Below are positions 9,976-22,867 of a DNA stretch of 64,000 nt, in pieces. Every line of letters starts with the position of its first letter. Positions within the stretch are counted from its first letter, which is position 1. Origin of the DNA: Alisma plantago-aquatica (Eukaryota; Streptophyta; Magnoliopsida; Alismatales; Alismataceae); NCBI GenBank assembly GCA_963693085.1, contig OY856411.1:116428767-116492766 (forward strand). The letters run 5' to 3'. Under the pieces are notes generated by a model. It saw only the letters and a program-made list of their open reading frames with translations, did not search any database and was not told the DNA's origin. Position numbers and translations under genes: made by a program.

Positions 9976-11806
9976 GGGAATAGTGGTGTTACCCTTGAAT
10001 AGCATGAAATTGAAATATGATTGATATATCTGTTATGATGTGTACTAACCATGCAGGTATCCTGAGATGATGAACATAGCTAGGTATGAGCTATGATGAT
10101 TTATTTATTGAAATTAATTATTGGGCCTTGTGTGCCATAGTATGCCTTGTTGCTTAGTAATAGGCAACAAGAGAGTTAATGGGCCTCAAGTGCCATAAGA
10201 GATGCTTGTGTAGCAAGTGTCATGTTTACCTTGGTCAGATGACCTGGAGGTGATAATTACCTGAAAAAGGTGGTAACAATGCTCAATGATGAGTTAACGG
10301 TTTGAATACACAGAACCATATGTTTATGGCATTAAGTTGTGAAGGGATGAGTATTCCCAGTATTGAAATGAGGGACTGAGATCCCAATGTCTTTTAAAGA
10401 CTGAGAAGTAACTGATGAAAATAGTACATGTTTCTTTATAGCATTTGTCCTAATAAGTTATGTTTGAAAACTTGACTGATGCTAAAATAATATGATAATG
10501 TACTCAATTAATCAAGTGAAAGCTATTTATGTAGTGCTCTGACCATAGACCCATCATCGTCAGTAGTTGGTGATGGTGAAACAAGTTTTCCTATGGGATC
10601 TCCTGGAGTTCGCATATTTTTTAATATGTGGGGGTCAATGGGAGAAAATATCCGTACGTCCAAATGGTGGAATTGATGGAAGTTAAATATTAAACCTCTC
10701 AATCCTTCATTATATGTTTCGGGATGGATGTATCACAAATGTCCCGATGTTGTTAATGTCAGATTGATGGAGGTAAACATGAAATCTCTCGATTGCGAAG
10801 AGAGTACAACCGCCATTGTATCTCTATAGCGAAGATGCCACTATACCCTGGCAAGACATGTAGCAGAGACATCAGATGTCATGCATGTAATCTCGTACTG
10901 ACCAAGATGTGGGAAGGCATGGAAGCCATCTCTTCCACTGACTTCGTATGGTACCAATTTCGACTTCACAATGTTCGGTTGGAGTATGAACGGTATACCT
11001 CATCTCCTTAGAGCTTAAGTATGTTTGTAAAATTTAATCAGTCGTGTAGCGTATCTGCATAAGATTGAAATACGAGAACCACTGGTTGATGTTATCCTGC
11101 TTAGCATGTCCCTTATACATAAATATTACATATGTTCTTCGATTCCATATTGAATAAGAGACATGTTGCCTTGTCAAGTTATAGCTGAAATACTTGAATA
11201 GGATTGTTTCTCTAATCTGCATAGATATTGATTTATCTACCATTGAAATATATTATCCCACTACTCAGTTTATTTTCATTAAAACTGCAATAATAATGTT
11301 TTTGGCGGAGAGTTATATCTCTCGCTAGGGAAATTAGGTAGACGCAGACCAAGAGGCAGAACCTTTATAGCAGGAGAAGAGCAGCAACAGCAACAATAGG
11401 AACAACAGTGATATCCCAGGTGGGAATACTGGTGGACAAGTTTTAGAATAGATAGTCCTATGTGTCGTCTCTGTACTCTCAGGTCGTAGGAGCCAGTAGA
11501 TAATGTTTTTATAATCGATCTGAGATTTTGGTTTGATGCTTCGAGGATTTTGTTACTTGTGTTGTTTAGAAAAGTAATGATGCATATATATTTCTCAAGA
11601 AGAGATGGTACATGGAATGTACAATGTGGACCAATTTGTAAATATAATATTGTGGTTCTTGTTTATAGAGTTTTCCAGTAATGGATCTTTTTATAAAATG
11701 GTTTTAATTTTTTTGTGATTTTCAGTAATTCCGCTGCTAATGACTGCTTTCGCTTTAGTTAATCTTGTTATCTTAGTTAAAGATCGGTTTGTTCATCACA
11801 TATTAG

Positions 11807-11818
11807 TGGTATCAGAGC
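11807..11818 (+). other. Primer-binding site, initiator-Met tRNA
   Basis: TGGTATCAGAGC, six bases after the LTR end at 11800, is complementary to the 3' end of plant initiator methionine tRNA. Confidence 0.92.
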
Positions 11819-11915
11819 CCTAGGTTCATTGAGTCTACATAGACATAGGATTAAGGTTGTTTAGTCTGTTCTAAGTGCCTTCCAGTTTATCTGACAGTGT
11901 CTTCTACTCATATAG

Positions 11916-13136
11916 GTGAAGAAGAACTTGAAGATCTATGGATCACATGACGAAAATGTTGTTGAGAGTAGCATTGCTGCACCAAGAGGAGGTGTAAGGG
12001 ATCAAGCTAGGGAGGAACCCGTGCCTGAGATTCCTCATCTTGATCAAGCTGCATTAGAGAACCCAACTTTCCATACCCTGTTGGGGCAGTTTATGATGAC
12101 TATGACGTATATGGCGGATAGGATGCCACCACCTGCACTGAGGGCACCAACCCACAATGAAGGACAAGGAGATGGCAAGACCTTTGAAAGGCTTCGTCGG
12201 GTGGGAGCCACAGAGTATGCCAGTACAGCTGACCCAGCTGATGCAGATTTATGGTTGACGGAGCTAGAGAAAGCTTTTAGAATCCTCAACATCCCAGAAG
12301 CTAAGAAGGTGAGGCATGTTGTATACCTTCTAAAGGGGAGTGTCAGTCATTGGTGGATCATTGAGGAGGGGAAAACACCAGGAGTAGAAGTCAGATGGGA
12401 TGAATTCTGACGTGAATTTGTTGCTAGATACTTTCCCAAGATGTATCTAGATGAGAAGATCTCTCAATTTGAGAGGTTGAGGCAAGGATAGATGAACATT
12501 ACTGAGTATGAAGCTAGGTTCATGGAGCTATTACGGTTGTGTCTGCACATGGCAGCTACTGATGAGGAGAGGATTCAGCGTTTTAAGAAGGGGTTGAATG
12601 CAGAATTGACTACTCCTATGTCTTCTCCGGAGAATAGGGAAATATTTGCTACTTTTGTGGAGTTTGTGAGGAGGGTTGATAGGTCTGTGATCGAGAAGCG
12701 ACAAACCAATAATAAGAAAGTGTATCCTCAGTTTCAAGGATAGAGGTCTGAAAGTTTCAAGAAACCAAGGTTCTCTGGACCACCACCATCGCCAAGGTTT
12801 GATACCCTGATGTAGTGGATGTCAAGTAGGGGTAGGGGTCGTAGTTTTCCTCCAAGTAGATCCCCCAGTACAATGTCAACATCAGTGACAGGACCACCCA
12901 GGTAGAGTTTGGGAAGTTATAATTGCTTCCAGTGTGGGAGGTCAGGACACTTGAAGAGAGATTGTCCTGAGAAGGCCAAAACTGTAACTCAACCCCTGAG
13001 GCAGAGTCAACAAGGCTCACAGAGGCGAAAATTTAGTAATAATGCTAGAGGACGTGGACAAGCATCCCAAGACAAATCGTCGACACCTAACAACCAAGCA
13101 CAGGGTCAACAACAAGCAATAACTAGATTCTATGCC
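11916..13136 (+). pseudogene. Tekay-1 gag (capsid and nucleocapsid), stop-riddled
   Basis: Retrotransposon gag of the Ty3 type. The capsid domain is recognisable from ADLWLTELEKAFRILNI through the YLLKGSVSHWW segment to FKKGLNAELT. One CCHC zinc knuckle (CFQCGRSGHLKRDC, 12924-12965) follows. No ATG begins the frame at the point where Tekay-2 gag starts (ATG ATG there, AAG ATC here), so the start codon appears lost. In-frame stops are at 12408, 12489, 12741, 12813, 12903; there is no frameshift. Next comes pol in the same frame. Confidence 0.88.
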
Positions 13137-16100
13137 ATGAATCAGCCCGAAGCAGTAGTCAACCCTCGGGTTGTGACAGGTCAGATGGAACTATTTTATT
13201 CTGATATGTCTTCATCCTTCTTCGTATCTGTGTTAATTGATCTAGGTGCTACACATTCTTTTATCACTCGAGAAGTGATTTATGACTACAACATGATTGT
13301 CAGTCATAGAGAAGATAGTTTGATGCTAGAAACCCCTTTGTTGGGATCTGCAGTGTTGTGGGAGGTTTGTTCTCCCTACACTCTTTCTTTTTCTGATCAT
13401 TGCATTCAAGTGGATCTTATACCACTTGAGATGCAGGGTTTTGATATAATCCTAGGAATGGACACCTTAGAGAAGTATAAGGTTGTCTTAGATTGTATTT
13501 CCAAGTAGGTTGTGTTCACAAACAATGGTGACACATGGATCTTTGAAGGAGATAGAAAGATTCTTCCAACCTATTTAGTGTCATCTATGGTAGCTGAGAA
13601 GTTGATGAAATAGGGATGCTTTGCATTCTTGGCTCATGTGGTAGATACCACAATGGAGAGCCCTCATCCTTCTGAAGTTCCGGTTGTTAGGGAGTTTGAA
13701 GATGTTTTCCCTAAAGAAATTCCAGGTGTACATCCATCCCAAGAGATTGATTTTGAGATTTATCTAATCCTGGGCAAGCAACCCATAGCACAAACCCCAT
13801 ATAATATGGTACCTGCTGAGATGGCAGAGCTCAAGAAACAACTGTAGGAGTTGCTTGAGAAGGGTTTTATCCGAACGAGCACTTCACCATGGGGTGCTCC
13901 GATTCTCTTTGTTAAGAAGAAGGATGGGTCGATGCGTTTATGCATTAACTACAAATAGTTAAATAAAATAACTATAAAAAACAAGTATCCTCTGCCAAGG
14001 ATCGATGACTTGTTTGATCATTTGTGTGGTGCAACTATCTTTTCTAAGATAGATCTGAGGTCAGGATACCATCAGTTGCATATCAAGGAAGGTGACATAC
14101 CTAAGTCAACATTTAGGACAAGGTATGGTCACTATGAGTTCACAGTTATGTTGTTTGGACTAACTAATGCACCAGCTGCATTCATGGAACTCATGAATAG
14201 AATCTTTTGACCTTTTCTTGATCATTGTGTAGTTGTCTTTATAGATGACATTCTAATATACAGTGGAGATGCTCAACAGCATGAGCATCACCTCCTCCAT
14301 GCTTTGACTTTGCTAAGAGAGCATAGTCTATATGATAAGTTTAGCAAATGTGATTTCTGGTTACGAGAAGTTTCTTTTCTAGGACACGTTATATCTACTT
14401 CAGGTATTTGTGTTGATCCTAAGAAGGTAGAATTTGTCCTACAATGGGAACAACCAAAGACACCGACAGAGATTCACAGTTTCCTAGGGTTTGTAGGCTA
14501 TTATAGGAGGTTCATCAAGAACTTAAACTCTATAGCTTTACCCCTAACCAAGTTGACTAGGAAGGAGGTTCCTTTTATCTGGGATAACAAGTGTCAAAAA
14601 TCTTTCCAGTTGCTGAAGGAAAGGTTAACGAGTGCACCTATGTTGGTGTTACCTGAGCAGGGAAAGGGGTACATAGTTTTCTGTGATGCATCCAAGAACT
14701 GTCTAGGATGTGTGTTGATGCAGGATAAACAAGTGATTTCTTTTGCTTCTCGACAACTTAAGAAACATGAGGAGAATTATCTGACACCCAATCTAGAGCT
14801 AGTTGCTATGGTCCATACTTTGAAGATCTGGAGACATTATCTCTATGGAGAGACATTCCAAATTTTCACATACCATAAGAAGCTAAAGTACATCTTCTCA
14901 CAGCATGAGCTAAATATGAGACAACACCGCTGGATGGAGTTAATCAAGGACTAAGACTGTATAATTGATTATCATCCAGAGAAGGCTAATGTGGTAGTTG
15001 ATGCACTAAGTAGAAAATCAGCAACACCAGCCTTAGGTAAATCACAGTTGAATTCCTTAGTGTGCTTTAAAAGAGATATGCTTATCTCCTTAAGGCAAGA
15101 CAATATACAGTTTAAGGTATCTTTGTCAGCTGGGATGTTAGTTGAGATGCAAGTAAAACCTACTCTGAGACAGCAAATTAAAGAAGCAAAACAAGCTGAT
15201 ACTGTGATTCAGCAAATCAGGTTAGAGTATGGTAGTGAGAGACGAGATGCTTTCCATGATTCAGATGACCATGTAGTCTGTTACCATGGTAGGATGGTAG
15301 TACCTAATGTCGATGACTTAAGAAAGTTAGTTTTGGAAGAAGCTCATTCATTAATGTATGCCATGCATCCAGGGAGCACCATGATGTATCATAACTTAAA
15401 AGATATATTTTGGTGGCATGGATTGAAGAAAGATGTTGCTGAGTTTGTTATGTGGTGTCTGGTGTGTTAGTAGGTTAAAGATGAACATCAGAAGCCCGTA
15501 GGAACAATGCAACCTATGCCTATACCGTAGTGGAAATGGGATCATGTAACAATGGACTTTGTGGTCGGTTTGCCTAGAACAGCCAAAAGTCGTGATTCCA
15601 TATGGGTGATAGTTGATAGGTTGACAAAGATAGCACATTTCCTTCATGTCAAAACAACCTACACTATTGAGAAGTTGGCCCAGATATACATAGATGAGAT
15701 AGTGAATTTGCATGGGGTTCCAGCTACTATCGTTTCTGATAGAGGTCCCCAGTTTACGAGTCATTTTTGGGAGCGACTCCATAAAGCTTTGGGTATGCAG
15801 TTAAGGTTTAGTACATCCTTTCACCCACATACTGGACAATCTGAGAGGACCATACAAACCTTGGAGGACTTTCTTAGGGCATGTGTCCTTTAGTTTGTAG
15901 GAAGTTGGGATCTACACCTGAGCTTAATAGAATTTGCCTATAATAATAGCTATCAGCACAGTATTGAGATGGCACCATATGAGGCATTGTATGGTAGAGG
16001 TTTTAGATATCTTTTATGTTGGTATGAAATGGGAGAGTATCAACTTTTGGGTCTTGAACTAGTACAACAAGCAACTGAGAAGATTAAAGTAATACGACAA

Positions 16101-16589
16101 CAATTGAAAGCTCCCCAAGATAGACAGAATTCTTATGCTGATAAGTGTCGTAGACCCTTAGAATTCCAAGTTGCGGATAGGGTATACCTCAGGGTTTCAC
16201 CTTGGAAAGTTATTATGAGATTTGGAAAGAAAGGGAAGTTAGCTCCTAGATTTATAGGGCCTTATATGATCATTGAGAGGATGGAAAAGGTAGCCTATAA
16301 GCTGGAATTACCACCTGAGTTGCATAGATTTCACCCCATATTCCATATCTCTAAGCTAAGAAAGTGTCATCCTGACACGGAGTTAGTTCTTCAACCTGTG
16401 GAGGTAGAACTAAATGATGATATATCTTATGTTGAAGGACCTGTGTTGGTTCTTGATAGAAGAATTAAAAAGTTGAAAAAGAAAGACATTTGTCTTGTAA
16501 AAGTTCTCTAGCATCACCGTGGAATTGAAGAAGCTACGTGGGAGTTAGAGGAAGAGATGAGGAGGAAATACCCTACTCTTTTCTCTTAA
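13137..16589 (+). pseudogene. Tekay-1 pol: protease, reverse transcriptase, RNase H, integrase, chromodomain
   Basis: Continues gag in the same frame. Domains in order: protease with LIDLGATHS (Asp at 13239); reverse transcriptase with the FIDD active site intact at 14238-14249; RNase H to about 14950; integrase with an HHCC zinc region (about 15340-15470) and catalytic Asp, Asp and Glu near 15552, 15738 and 15843; chromodomain-like tail (about 16423-16587). The natural stop is TAA at 16587. Eleven premature stops lie at 13506, 13611, 13845, 13956, 14208, 14952, 15468, 15471, 15528, 15891 and 16509, with no frameshift. An RNase H residue that is Asp in Tekay-2 (TDHK) reads TYHK here. Non-functional as it stands. 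Confidence 0.9.
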
Positions 16590-16640
16590 TGTTTTCGTTG
16601 ATGATTTTGGGGTTGAAATCCTTGTAAGGGGTGTATAAAT

Positions 16641-17356
16641 TGTAACATCCCTGACCTGGGTTATGCTTTAACCCTAGGTGTATTGTTTAATAAAGATAAT
16701 TATATGATTGATATTATCTTTTGAAAAGTAATTAAGTCTCAAGAGGAACTTATATTTCAATTTTAGTCCATTTTGAACTATGTTGAATGTAACGTTTTAC
16801 TTGTTTGGACTAAAGTGCAAATTACCCAAGTTAAGGGGTTAAATTGCAAATTGTGCATGATAATATGTTCCTCATGTGTTGAAGCATCATGGGAATGAAG
16901 ATGATGCAGAGGAATGGCTAGTGAAAGCCAGAGTACCAAGAAAGAGTTGATAAAGCAATGTTTGTGCATTAAAACATAGTTTTGGTGTAATGTGCAATTT
17001 ACCCAAAACCCAGGGTTCAATATGCAATGTACCACTTCAATAAGGTCCTTAATATTCTTGTCATCTTGTAGAGGCAAGAAAATGAGAGGGGCATCTCATT
17101 TGAGCTACTTTGAAGGAGAGAGAATCTTGATATGAAAATAATCAAGATTTAAGCATAATTGAAATAATGCAAAAAATAATTATATTAAATGGATTGCTCT
17201 TCAACCAAAATTGTGTTGGTTGAAATCCACATATATGTACGTCCTTGTGCCTTGAAAAGGGAAAGGAAATATCAACGTGAGTGGAAAACCCACTCACATT
17301 AAGAAACTAAAAAGAATTATCCACTAACTTAGTCAAAGATCTGTTTGTTCGTCATA
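16641..17356 (+). repeat. 3' LTR of Tekay-1 with 4.35-kb internal deletion
   Basis: Starts TGTAACATCC at 16641, after the purine stretch AAGGGGTGTATAAAT. It matches LTR sequence up to ATCCACTAACTTA (17330), then jumps to GTCAAAGATCTGTTTG, which matches the last 25 bp of the 5' LTR (11776-11800). The two 5' LTR positions share CTTA (7422-7425 and 11772-11775), so the deletion was probably microhomology-mediated. Confidence 0.85.
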
Positions 17357-20039
17357 GGTGGTGAGGCTAGGTTTTATCACCCATAACGGCATTAGGGTCA
17401 GAGTGCACCAAGCACTTTCAGAGGGACCAACAAAGACCTTCCACCCTCCCATTTGAGCAACTCTCAATCATTGGTTATACTGGAAAGACTTTGCCTCCTT
17501 TTCTAGTGTTCTTCATCAAGTGTCATCCTTTTTTCTATTGTTCTCCATTAAGCATCGTATCTTAATTAGAAGACATGTTAATGGAATGTTGAAGATTTGT
17601 AAGATAAGAAGGATATTTTGATAAATCCTCTCAGTGATGGGCATGCCTCCATATAGGAAAGGAGAAGAAGAGTAATAGTCATAACACAGAGCAACCTTCA
17701 AGAGTCTACACTAGTTCATGTAGTCATCATCGTTTCTAAATGCTTGTAGTAGGTCTAGATCATGAAATGACACAAAACAAACACAACTACATGATGAACC
17801 CCAGATAATATGCAAACAAAGAAATTCACTTCACATAATTATTCTTTTAGAATGGTTGATTGTATTCTTGTCAAGTTTTTGACTGCAAAACAACAAGGTC
17901 GGAGTTATCCTCACAGTTGGCCAATATTTAGTATTGGTTTTCTATTCTGACTTTTTGAAGTCATTTTTCATTTTTATTTTCTCATAGAGATTTATGTGGT
18001 TTTGAATTAATTGTGGTCTATGTCAATTTGGTATTCTCATGAATTGTTCTATGATTTTTGGGGAGTTGTGTGTTTGATTGTCCATTTTTAATTTTTTCAG
18101 ATTGTGTTATGATTCTAGAGAAATTGTGGTCTATAACTATTAACACCACTTTAGTTCACTTGTTTGATTTCTATCTACTTGATCTTCATATGTTTCGTTG
18201 TTTATTTGACATTGAATTTTGACATGTTAGTGGACAAGACAATGTAAAAAATAGGTTTGTTTCTTTTCACAACAATTAGAATATGTGACCTCAAGTTGAG
18301 TGAGAATTGCAAGAAGATTTTCTAAGGTAAGTTGTTGCAAATATAAAAAAATTTACTAGTAATTACTATAGTTATAGATAGGTATCTAGATCCACATATT
18401 TGTTACATGGATATGGATATCATATTTATGAAAGCATCAACCTAGTTACATCTTAAGCATATAGTTCATTTACCTCGGGTTGGAAAGGGCTTGTCCAATG
18501 ATGGGAAGGATGAAAAGTTGACTTTTTAAAGTAATAAGGCCATCATAAGTATATGACATACTACTTTCTTTCTCTATGGATATGTGATTTGAAGAAAAAA
18601 ATCAGTAACTTGTATGTAAAGTAAAATCATTTTATTGAGTTCATAAAATAATTTCCAAGTTTAAAGTTTAGACTTTTTATAACCATAGTTGAAATAATTA
18701 TCATTGGGGCTTTGGAATATAGTGGTTTTATTTTTCAAGCTTTAAAATAAGTGTATTTTAATTTTAACAGACACGTGTTCTTCATATATCATTTCCATAC
18801 TGCCATACCATTTCAATTCACTTTTGTATTTAAGATTTTGATAAGTAGTTTATACTTTCACACATGTTGTGTTATGCTAAAATGTTCATCAAGTTTTCCT
18901 TCACTACGTGTATTACTTATAGGTACTATATTTTATTAACTATAAGTGAAACCATTATCAGTGGCATACAATTTCAATGAATTTTCATTTCTACATATAT
19001 TCCATTGCAACTATAAATACAAAGTTTTATTAACTTTGTATGACTTCCATTATATGTTTGTCTAATTGTTAAATATAGTTAGTTGCATGCCACATATAGC
19101 CTAGAAATAACAAAATAGTTTAAAATTCCTTCGAATCATTATTGTGAACTTTTATATAAGTATTCAACATTCGAGTAATGACTTTTAAGCTTTAAAGAAA
19201 CCTCGTTGGAAAAGGAATTATTGATAAGATAATATGTCACTTTATAGTTGTGTAATCATGTTTAAATATTAGTACTTGTAGGTAATACTAATCTTTCTCA
19301 ATCAATATGTGACATTTAACTACACTTTTAGGTTGGATATCATGGTGTTCAAATGATTTCTAGTCCTAAGGAGGCTAGTCATGGACCATATTTGGTAAAC
19401 TAGCTTTCATTGATTTTTTTGTGAACTTTGCATCATGTTTACTATATGTTTTAAGCATAAAACGTCAAAATTTCTCTGTTAGATTTTGATTATATAGTGT
19501 TTTGGGTGTGTAATAGTGTATATGACCATGTGTGCCATGTCACTTCAAAATTGACTCAAATATTGTCAACGTACATGTGACTTTATCTACATGGAACTTG
19601 TTTGCTCCCCACAGCCAACATACAATCTACTACCGACATGTTCATTCCTTTTCTTACAACTTAAGCATGATCGTGAAGTTCATAATATATGAAAGTAAGA
19701 TAGTGGATGTTATTACCCACTCCAAAGTTAATTAGTAAGTTCAATGATCACAACATCATAAAAATGATTAAGTTAAGTAAGCACAACACTTTGTGCATCA
19801 TTACGTGGATTAAGTTAAGTTAAATACTCACAGATGCAATTAGTGCTTTGATCTAGTGTTACAGTCTAATTAGCATTATTTCTTGCCTTCAAGTTGTATA
19901 GGATTTCACGCTTGAAAGTTTGCAAAAGAAATCAACTGAATTGGACGTACGAGGCGAAAATTATGACGTCTTCTTTTTGTTTGGGCTGATTTTGCAATTT
20001 TCTCAAACAATAGGCTATTAATTATTTTCCCTTTTCCTT
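17357..20039. other. AT-rich interval, nothing recognised
   Basis: No ORF with family motifs, RNA gene, TIR or LTR boundary could be supported. ORFs here are short and lack recognisable domains. It may contain host intergenic DNA or old unrecognised transposon sequence. Part of the right end probably belongs to the LTR that ends at 22860, whose left boundary could not be fixed. Confidence 0.5.
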
Positions 20040-22860
20040 TTCTCCCTAATCCCTTTCTTTCCCGATCGAACAGTGCATGCTTGAAAGTGAGTGCACTCTG
20101 CAGCAGGCCACAAACAAGGGCGATGGGCGGGGCGATTAGGGCTCCTTGAGCCGAGCTTCCTAGGCGTCGTCCTCTTTTCTTCCTCTACTTCCTTCCTTCC
20201 TCTAGCTTGCACTAGTAGTAGTGCCCAACCTGCTAGGGGCGATGCTCTAGCAAGTAGCAGTAGCATGGCAGCCGCAGCAGCGGCCAGGGGCCTTCCAGAC
20301 GCAGCTAGCACCATCAAGCAACAGCTTTGACTCCGTCCTTGAGGTCTAAGCTCCTCCTTCCTCACCCCAATCACGCCCTAGGGAGGCACCCCTGTGGCTG
20401 CAGCCAAGTAGCAGTAGTTGCTGTGAGAAGCAATGGCCAAGGGTTGTTGGGCACGAGCAGCAACACTAGGCAATGCCCTTGACCTCGTCCATGGGTCTAG
20501 AACTCGAATCTGTAGCCAATAAGCCATGAGCAGCGACGATCAGCTGAGCCCCTGCTTCCTGTGTTTGAGTGTGTGAGCCTATGCGTGAAACAGGTTGTTC
20601 CAGAATAGTTCCAAGGTAGAAGACAATCTGCTGACGCTCGGATTTAGGCTCTGGATGGATTTTCGGTTGAAATTAGGCCACTTCAACCCAATGTGAGTAG
20701 AATCTCACTCCCAATCGCACGAATTAACTCGAATAATCAGACAATTCATTTGAAATCAGTGTTGTTTGCAGATGTTAGCATATACGTAGGTGTCGGGCGG
20801 TGCCGACACTGCTTGATTTCTAAATTATACATTTTAATTATTAACGCTTGCTTGATGCCAATTAGATGACTGATATGTGTGATGTGATTTATAAAAATTT
20901 CATGATTGACCAAAACCTAATTTACTCGATTAAATGTCAAAAACAGTAGTGCACAACCACAAATTGGAAAGCCTGGGTATAAACCCACATTGTGCGATTT
21001 TAATAAATTAAATGATGCATGATTACAAAGAAATGACGATGATGTGAAAAATATTCAAAGAAAATCAAGATGCACGCTCTAGGTCATATTTAATGTGAAT
21101 GATTTAATATTTGCTCAAATTGACATGCTTCTCGAAGATATTATTAGGAATTCCTGATTATTAACAATAAATCGTGCCATGATAAGTAATTAACTCTTAA
21201 CTGAGTTATGTGATGCACAAACCTGGACTAGGGTTAATGTGCATGTTTTTCGAGGGATTTCAGATAATTTACAGATGCTACTGATGATTTCTCATATGTC
21301 GAGTAGTTTACTCTTATTAGTGCATTAAGAGGTCCAATTGTGTGATTTCAGTGTATATGTGCCAAGTTGACATGTATTCAGTTTATTCAAGAATTTTAGT
21401 ATGCCTGCATTTACAGTATGTTGATTTCTCAGTAAATTACAGTGATTGAGTAAATTGCATTGCCAAGATAGAAATGATATACATGTCGTATTTATAAGCT
21501 TCAGATAAATAGACTCGGTATCATAGAGATACCAAGTCAAGAATAAGTAAGAGAGAGATACAATATAGTCATAGCTTTCCAAAAATAATAAAATAATAGA
21601 CTTAAGAGCCCTGAACACTGTAGAACCCCTATATGAGGTATGCGCCTTAGGGGTGAAACGACCTAACCTTGGAAGTGTCCTGTATACAGGGGTCAAATAG
21701 TACTAACAGGTGGTACGTAGGATGAAGCCCTAGTGGAAGTCTCCTTAAATTACATAATGTAGTGTCCAACATGAACCAGAGACAAGATCCTCGTGGCACT
21801 AGAGTATAGAAAAGTCATGTAGCGTCCAACATCAACCAGAGATAGGATCCTGGTGGCACTAGAGTATAGAAAAGTCATGTAGTGTCCAACATCAACCAGA
21901 GATAGGATCCTGGTGCCACTAGAGTAATAGGTGGCTTGACTCTCCTCCTGTGTGCTTAGGTTAGACGAGGAGTCCAGTTTATGACACAATAGGAGTGTCG
22001 AGGCCAGAGAGCTAGTTTCCTATTGCAGACCAGGAGAATAGTCAGACTTAGCTATCCCTGGGTGTCAGCTAAGTCTTGTACGGTGGGATCGTAGTTTGCT
22101 ATGAGTCTTCATATGTAGAGTACACTGCATATGATCAGGGCATAAGATAAAATATGTTCATTTAGGTTCACAAAGTTTCTTATAATTTAAAGATGTTGTC
22201 CTTTAAATGAAATTTTTGTATTCTCTGTTATTTAATCATATCTACAACTTTGCAGTTGTTGTAGTCTTAATGAAATATTGTCATCTCCTGTCATTTAAAT
22301 TATATTGTTTAGATCTGCTCAGTATAGTATTATTTTGTATTTTATTCCAATTAATAAACGTAAAATGAGTTATTTGTGATGTTTGGGTGAAATTCTATTC
22401 ACTGAGCCAGTAGCACACCAACCTACTGAAACATTTTTTAGGCTAGAGTCAGCACGAGAAAGTTGAAGGATCTTATCACCCAAGTTCTTAGAAGGTAGTT
22501 TGTAGTTAGATTAGAGGTCTCTTAGTCCTTTCCCCTCGGTCCTTGGGCATGTGGTGTGGTAGTGAGAGAATGTAAAGTAATAAGTAGTTTAGTTTTAAAT
22601 TATATGTTGTACTTTATATTCCTCATGCAAGATGTAATATGTTGTGTAAATCTTCTTTATCTACCTAGGAAAGTAAATAGTAGTTGCTTCCACAAGTTTA
22701 GTAAGATTTTAGTTTAATACAAGTTACAAGACTTTTTCTCTTAGGTTAATTCCGAGTGATTAAGAAAAGAAAATATAAAGGGTGAATTTGTAATAAGTGA
22801 ATCCTCTTTATCACGCCCTAATCTCATGATTGGCGGTAATTGTGAGATCAGAGTGTCACA
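20040..22860 (+). repeat. LTR of a further Ty3 element, left boundary unresolved
   Basis: The right end is clear: GAGTGTCACA at 22860 is followed by a tRNA-Met primer-binding site at 22868, so this is a 5' LTR in plus orientation. It has a GC-rich block (about 20050-20700), a 27-bp hairpin (21512-21538, GACTCGGTATC and GATACCAAGTC) and a 60-bp tandem triplication. The order matches the solo LTR at 31257-34364, suggesting related families. The left end was not found, so 20040 is only where the GC-rich block begins. Confidence 0.6.
21757..21930. repeat. 60-bp unit repeated three times
   Basis: Copies start at 21757, 21817 and 21877 with exactly 60-bp spacing and few differences. Each unit contains inverted arms TAGTG...CACTA and ACCAG...CTGGT. 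It lies about 1 kb before the LTR end. There is no cas gene and no spacer diversity, so it is not a CRISPR array. Confidence 0.9.
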
Positions 22861-22867
22861 ACAATTT

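Larger units (their letters stand above)
6997..11800 (+). repeat. 5' LTR of Tekay-1 (4.8 kb, left end truncated)
   Basis: Homologous to the start of the 3' LTR from 16901 onward and, in reverse, to the Tekay-2 LTRs. It ends TCATCACA at 11800, just before the primer-binding site. The first 260 bp of the LTR (equivalent to 16641-16900) are absent at the junction with the Athila-like LTR. It holds a palindrome cluster (8117-9165) and a telobox-rich stretch (9600-9975). Confidence 0.88.
6997..17356 (+). mobile_element. Tekay-1: chromodomain-type Ty3 LTR retrotransposon
   Basis: Order is 5' LTR (6997-11800), primer-binding site (11807-11818), gag and pol in one frame (11916-16589), and 3' LTR (16641-17356). 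The integrase ends in a chromodomain-like tail, which with the LTR start TGTAACATCCC places it in the Tekay/Del group of chromoviruses. The 5' LTR lacks about the first 260 bp. The 3' LTR has both ends but a 4.35-kb internal deletion. Internal length is about 4.84 kb, equal to that of Tekay-2 once the insertion in Tekay-2 is removed. Confidence 0.9.

Noticed and set aside
17516..17701. 61-aa minus-strand ORF as host gene exon
   Set aside because: No recognised domain and no splice context that could be supported.
20018..20374. ORFs of 118 aa (minus) and 79 aa (plus)
   Set aside because: They lie in the GC-rich part of an LTR with low-complexity Ala/Leu or Ser runs and no domain.
21757..21930. 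Regular 60-bp repeats as a possible CRISPR array
   Set aside because: Contiguous tandem units without spacers, in an LTR of a plant genome.
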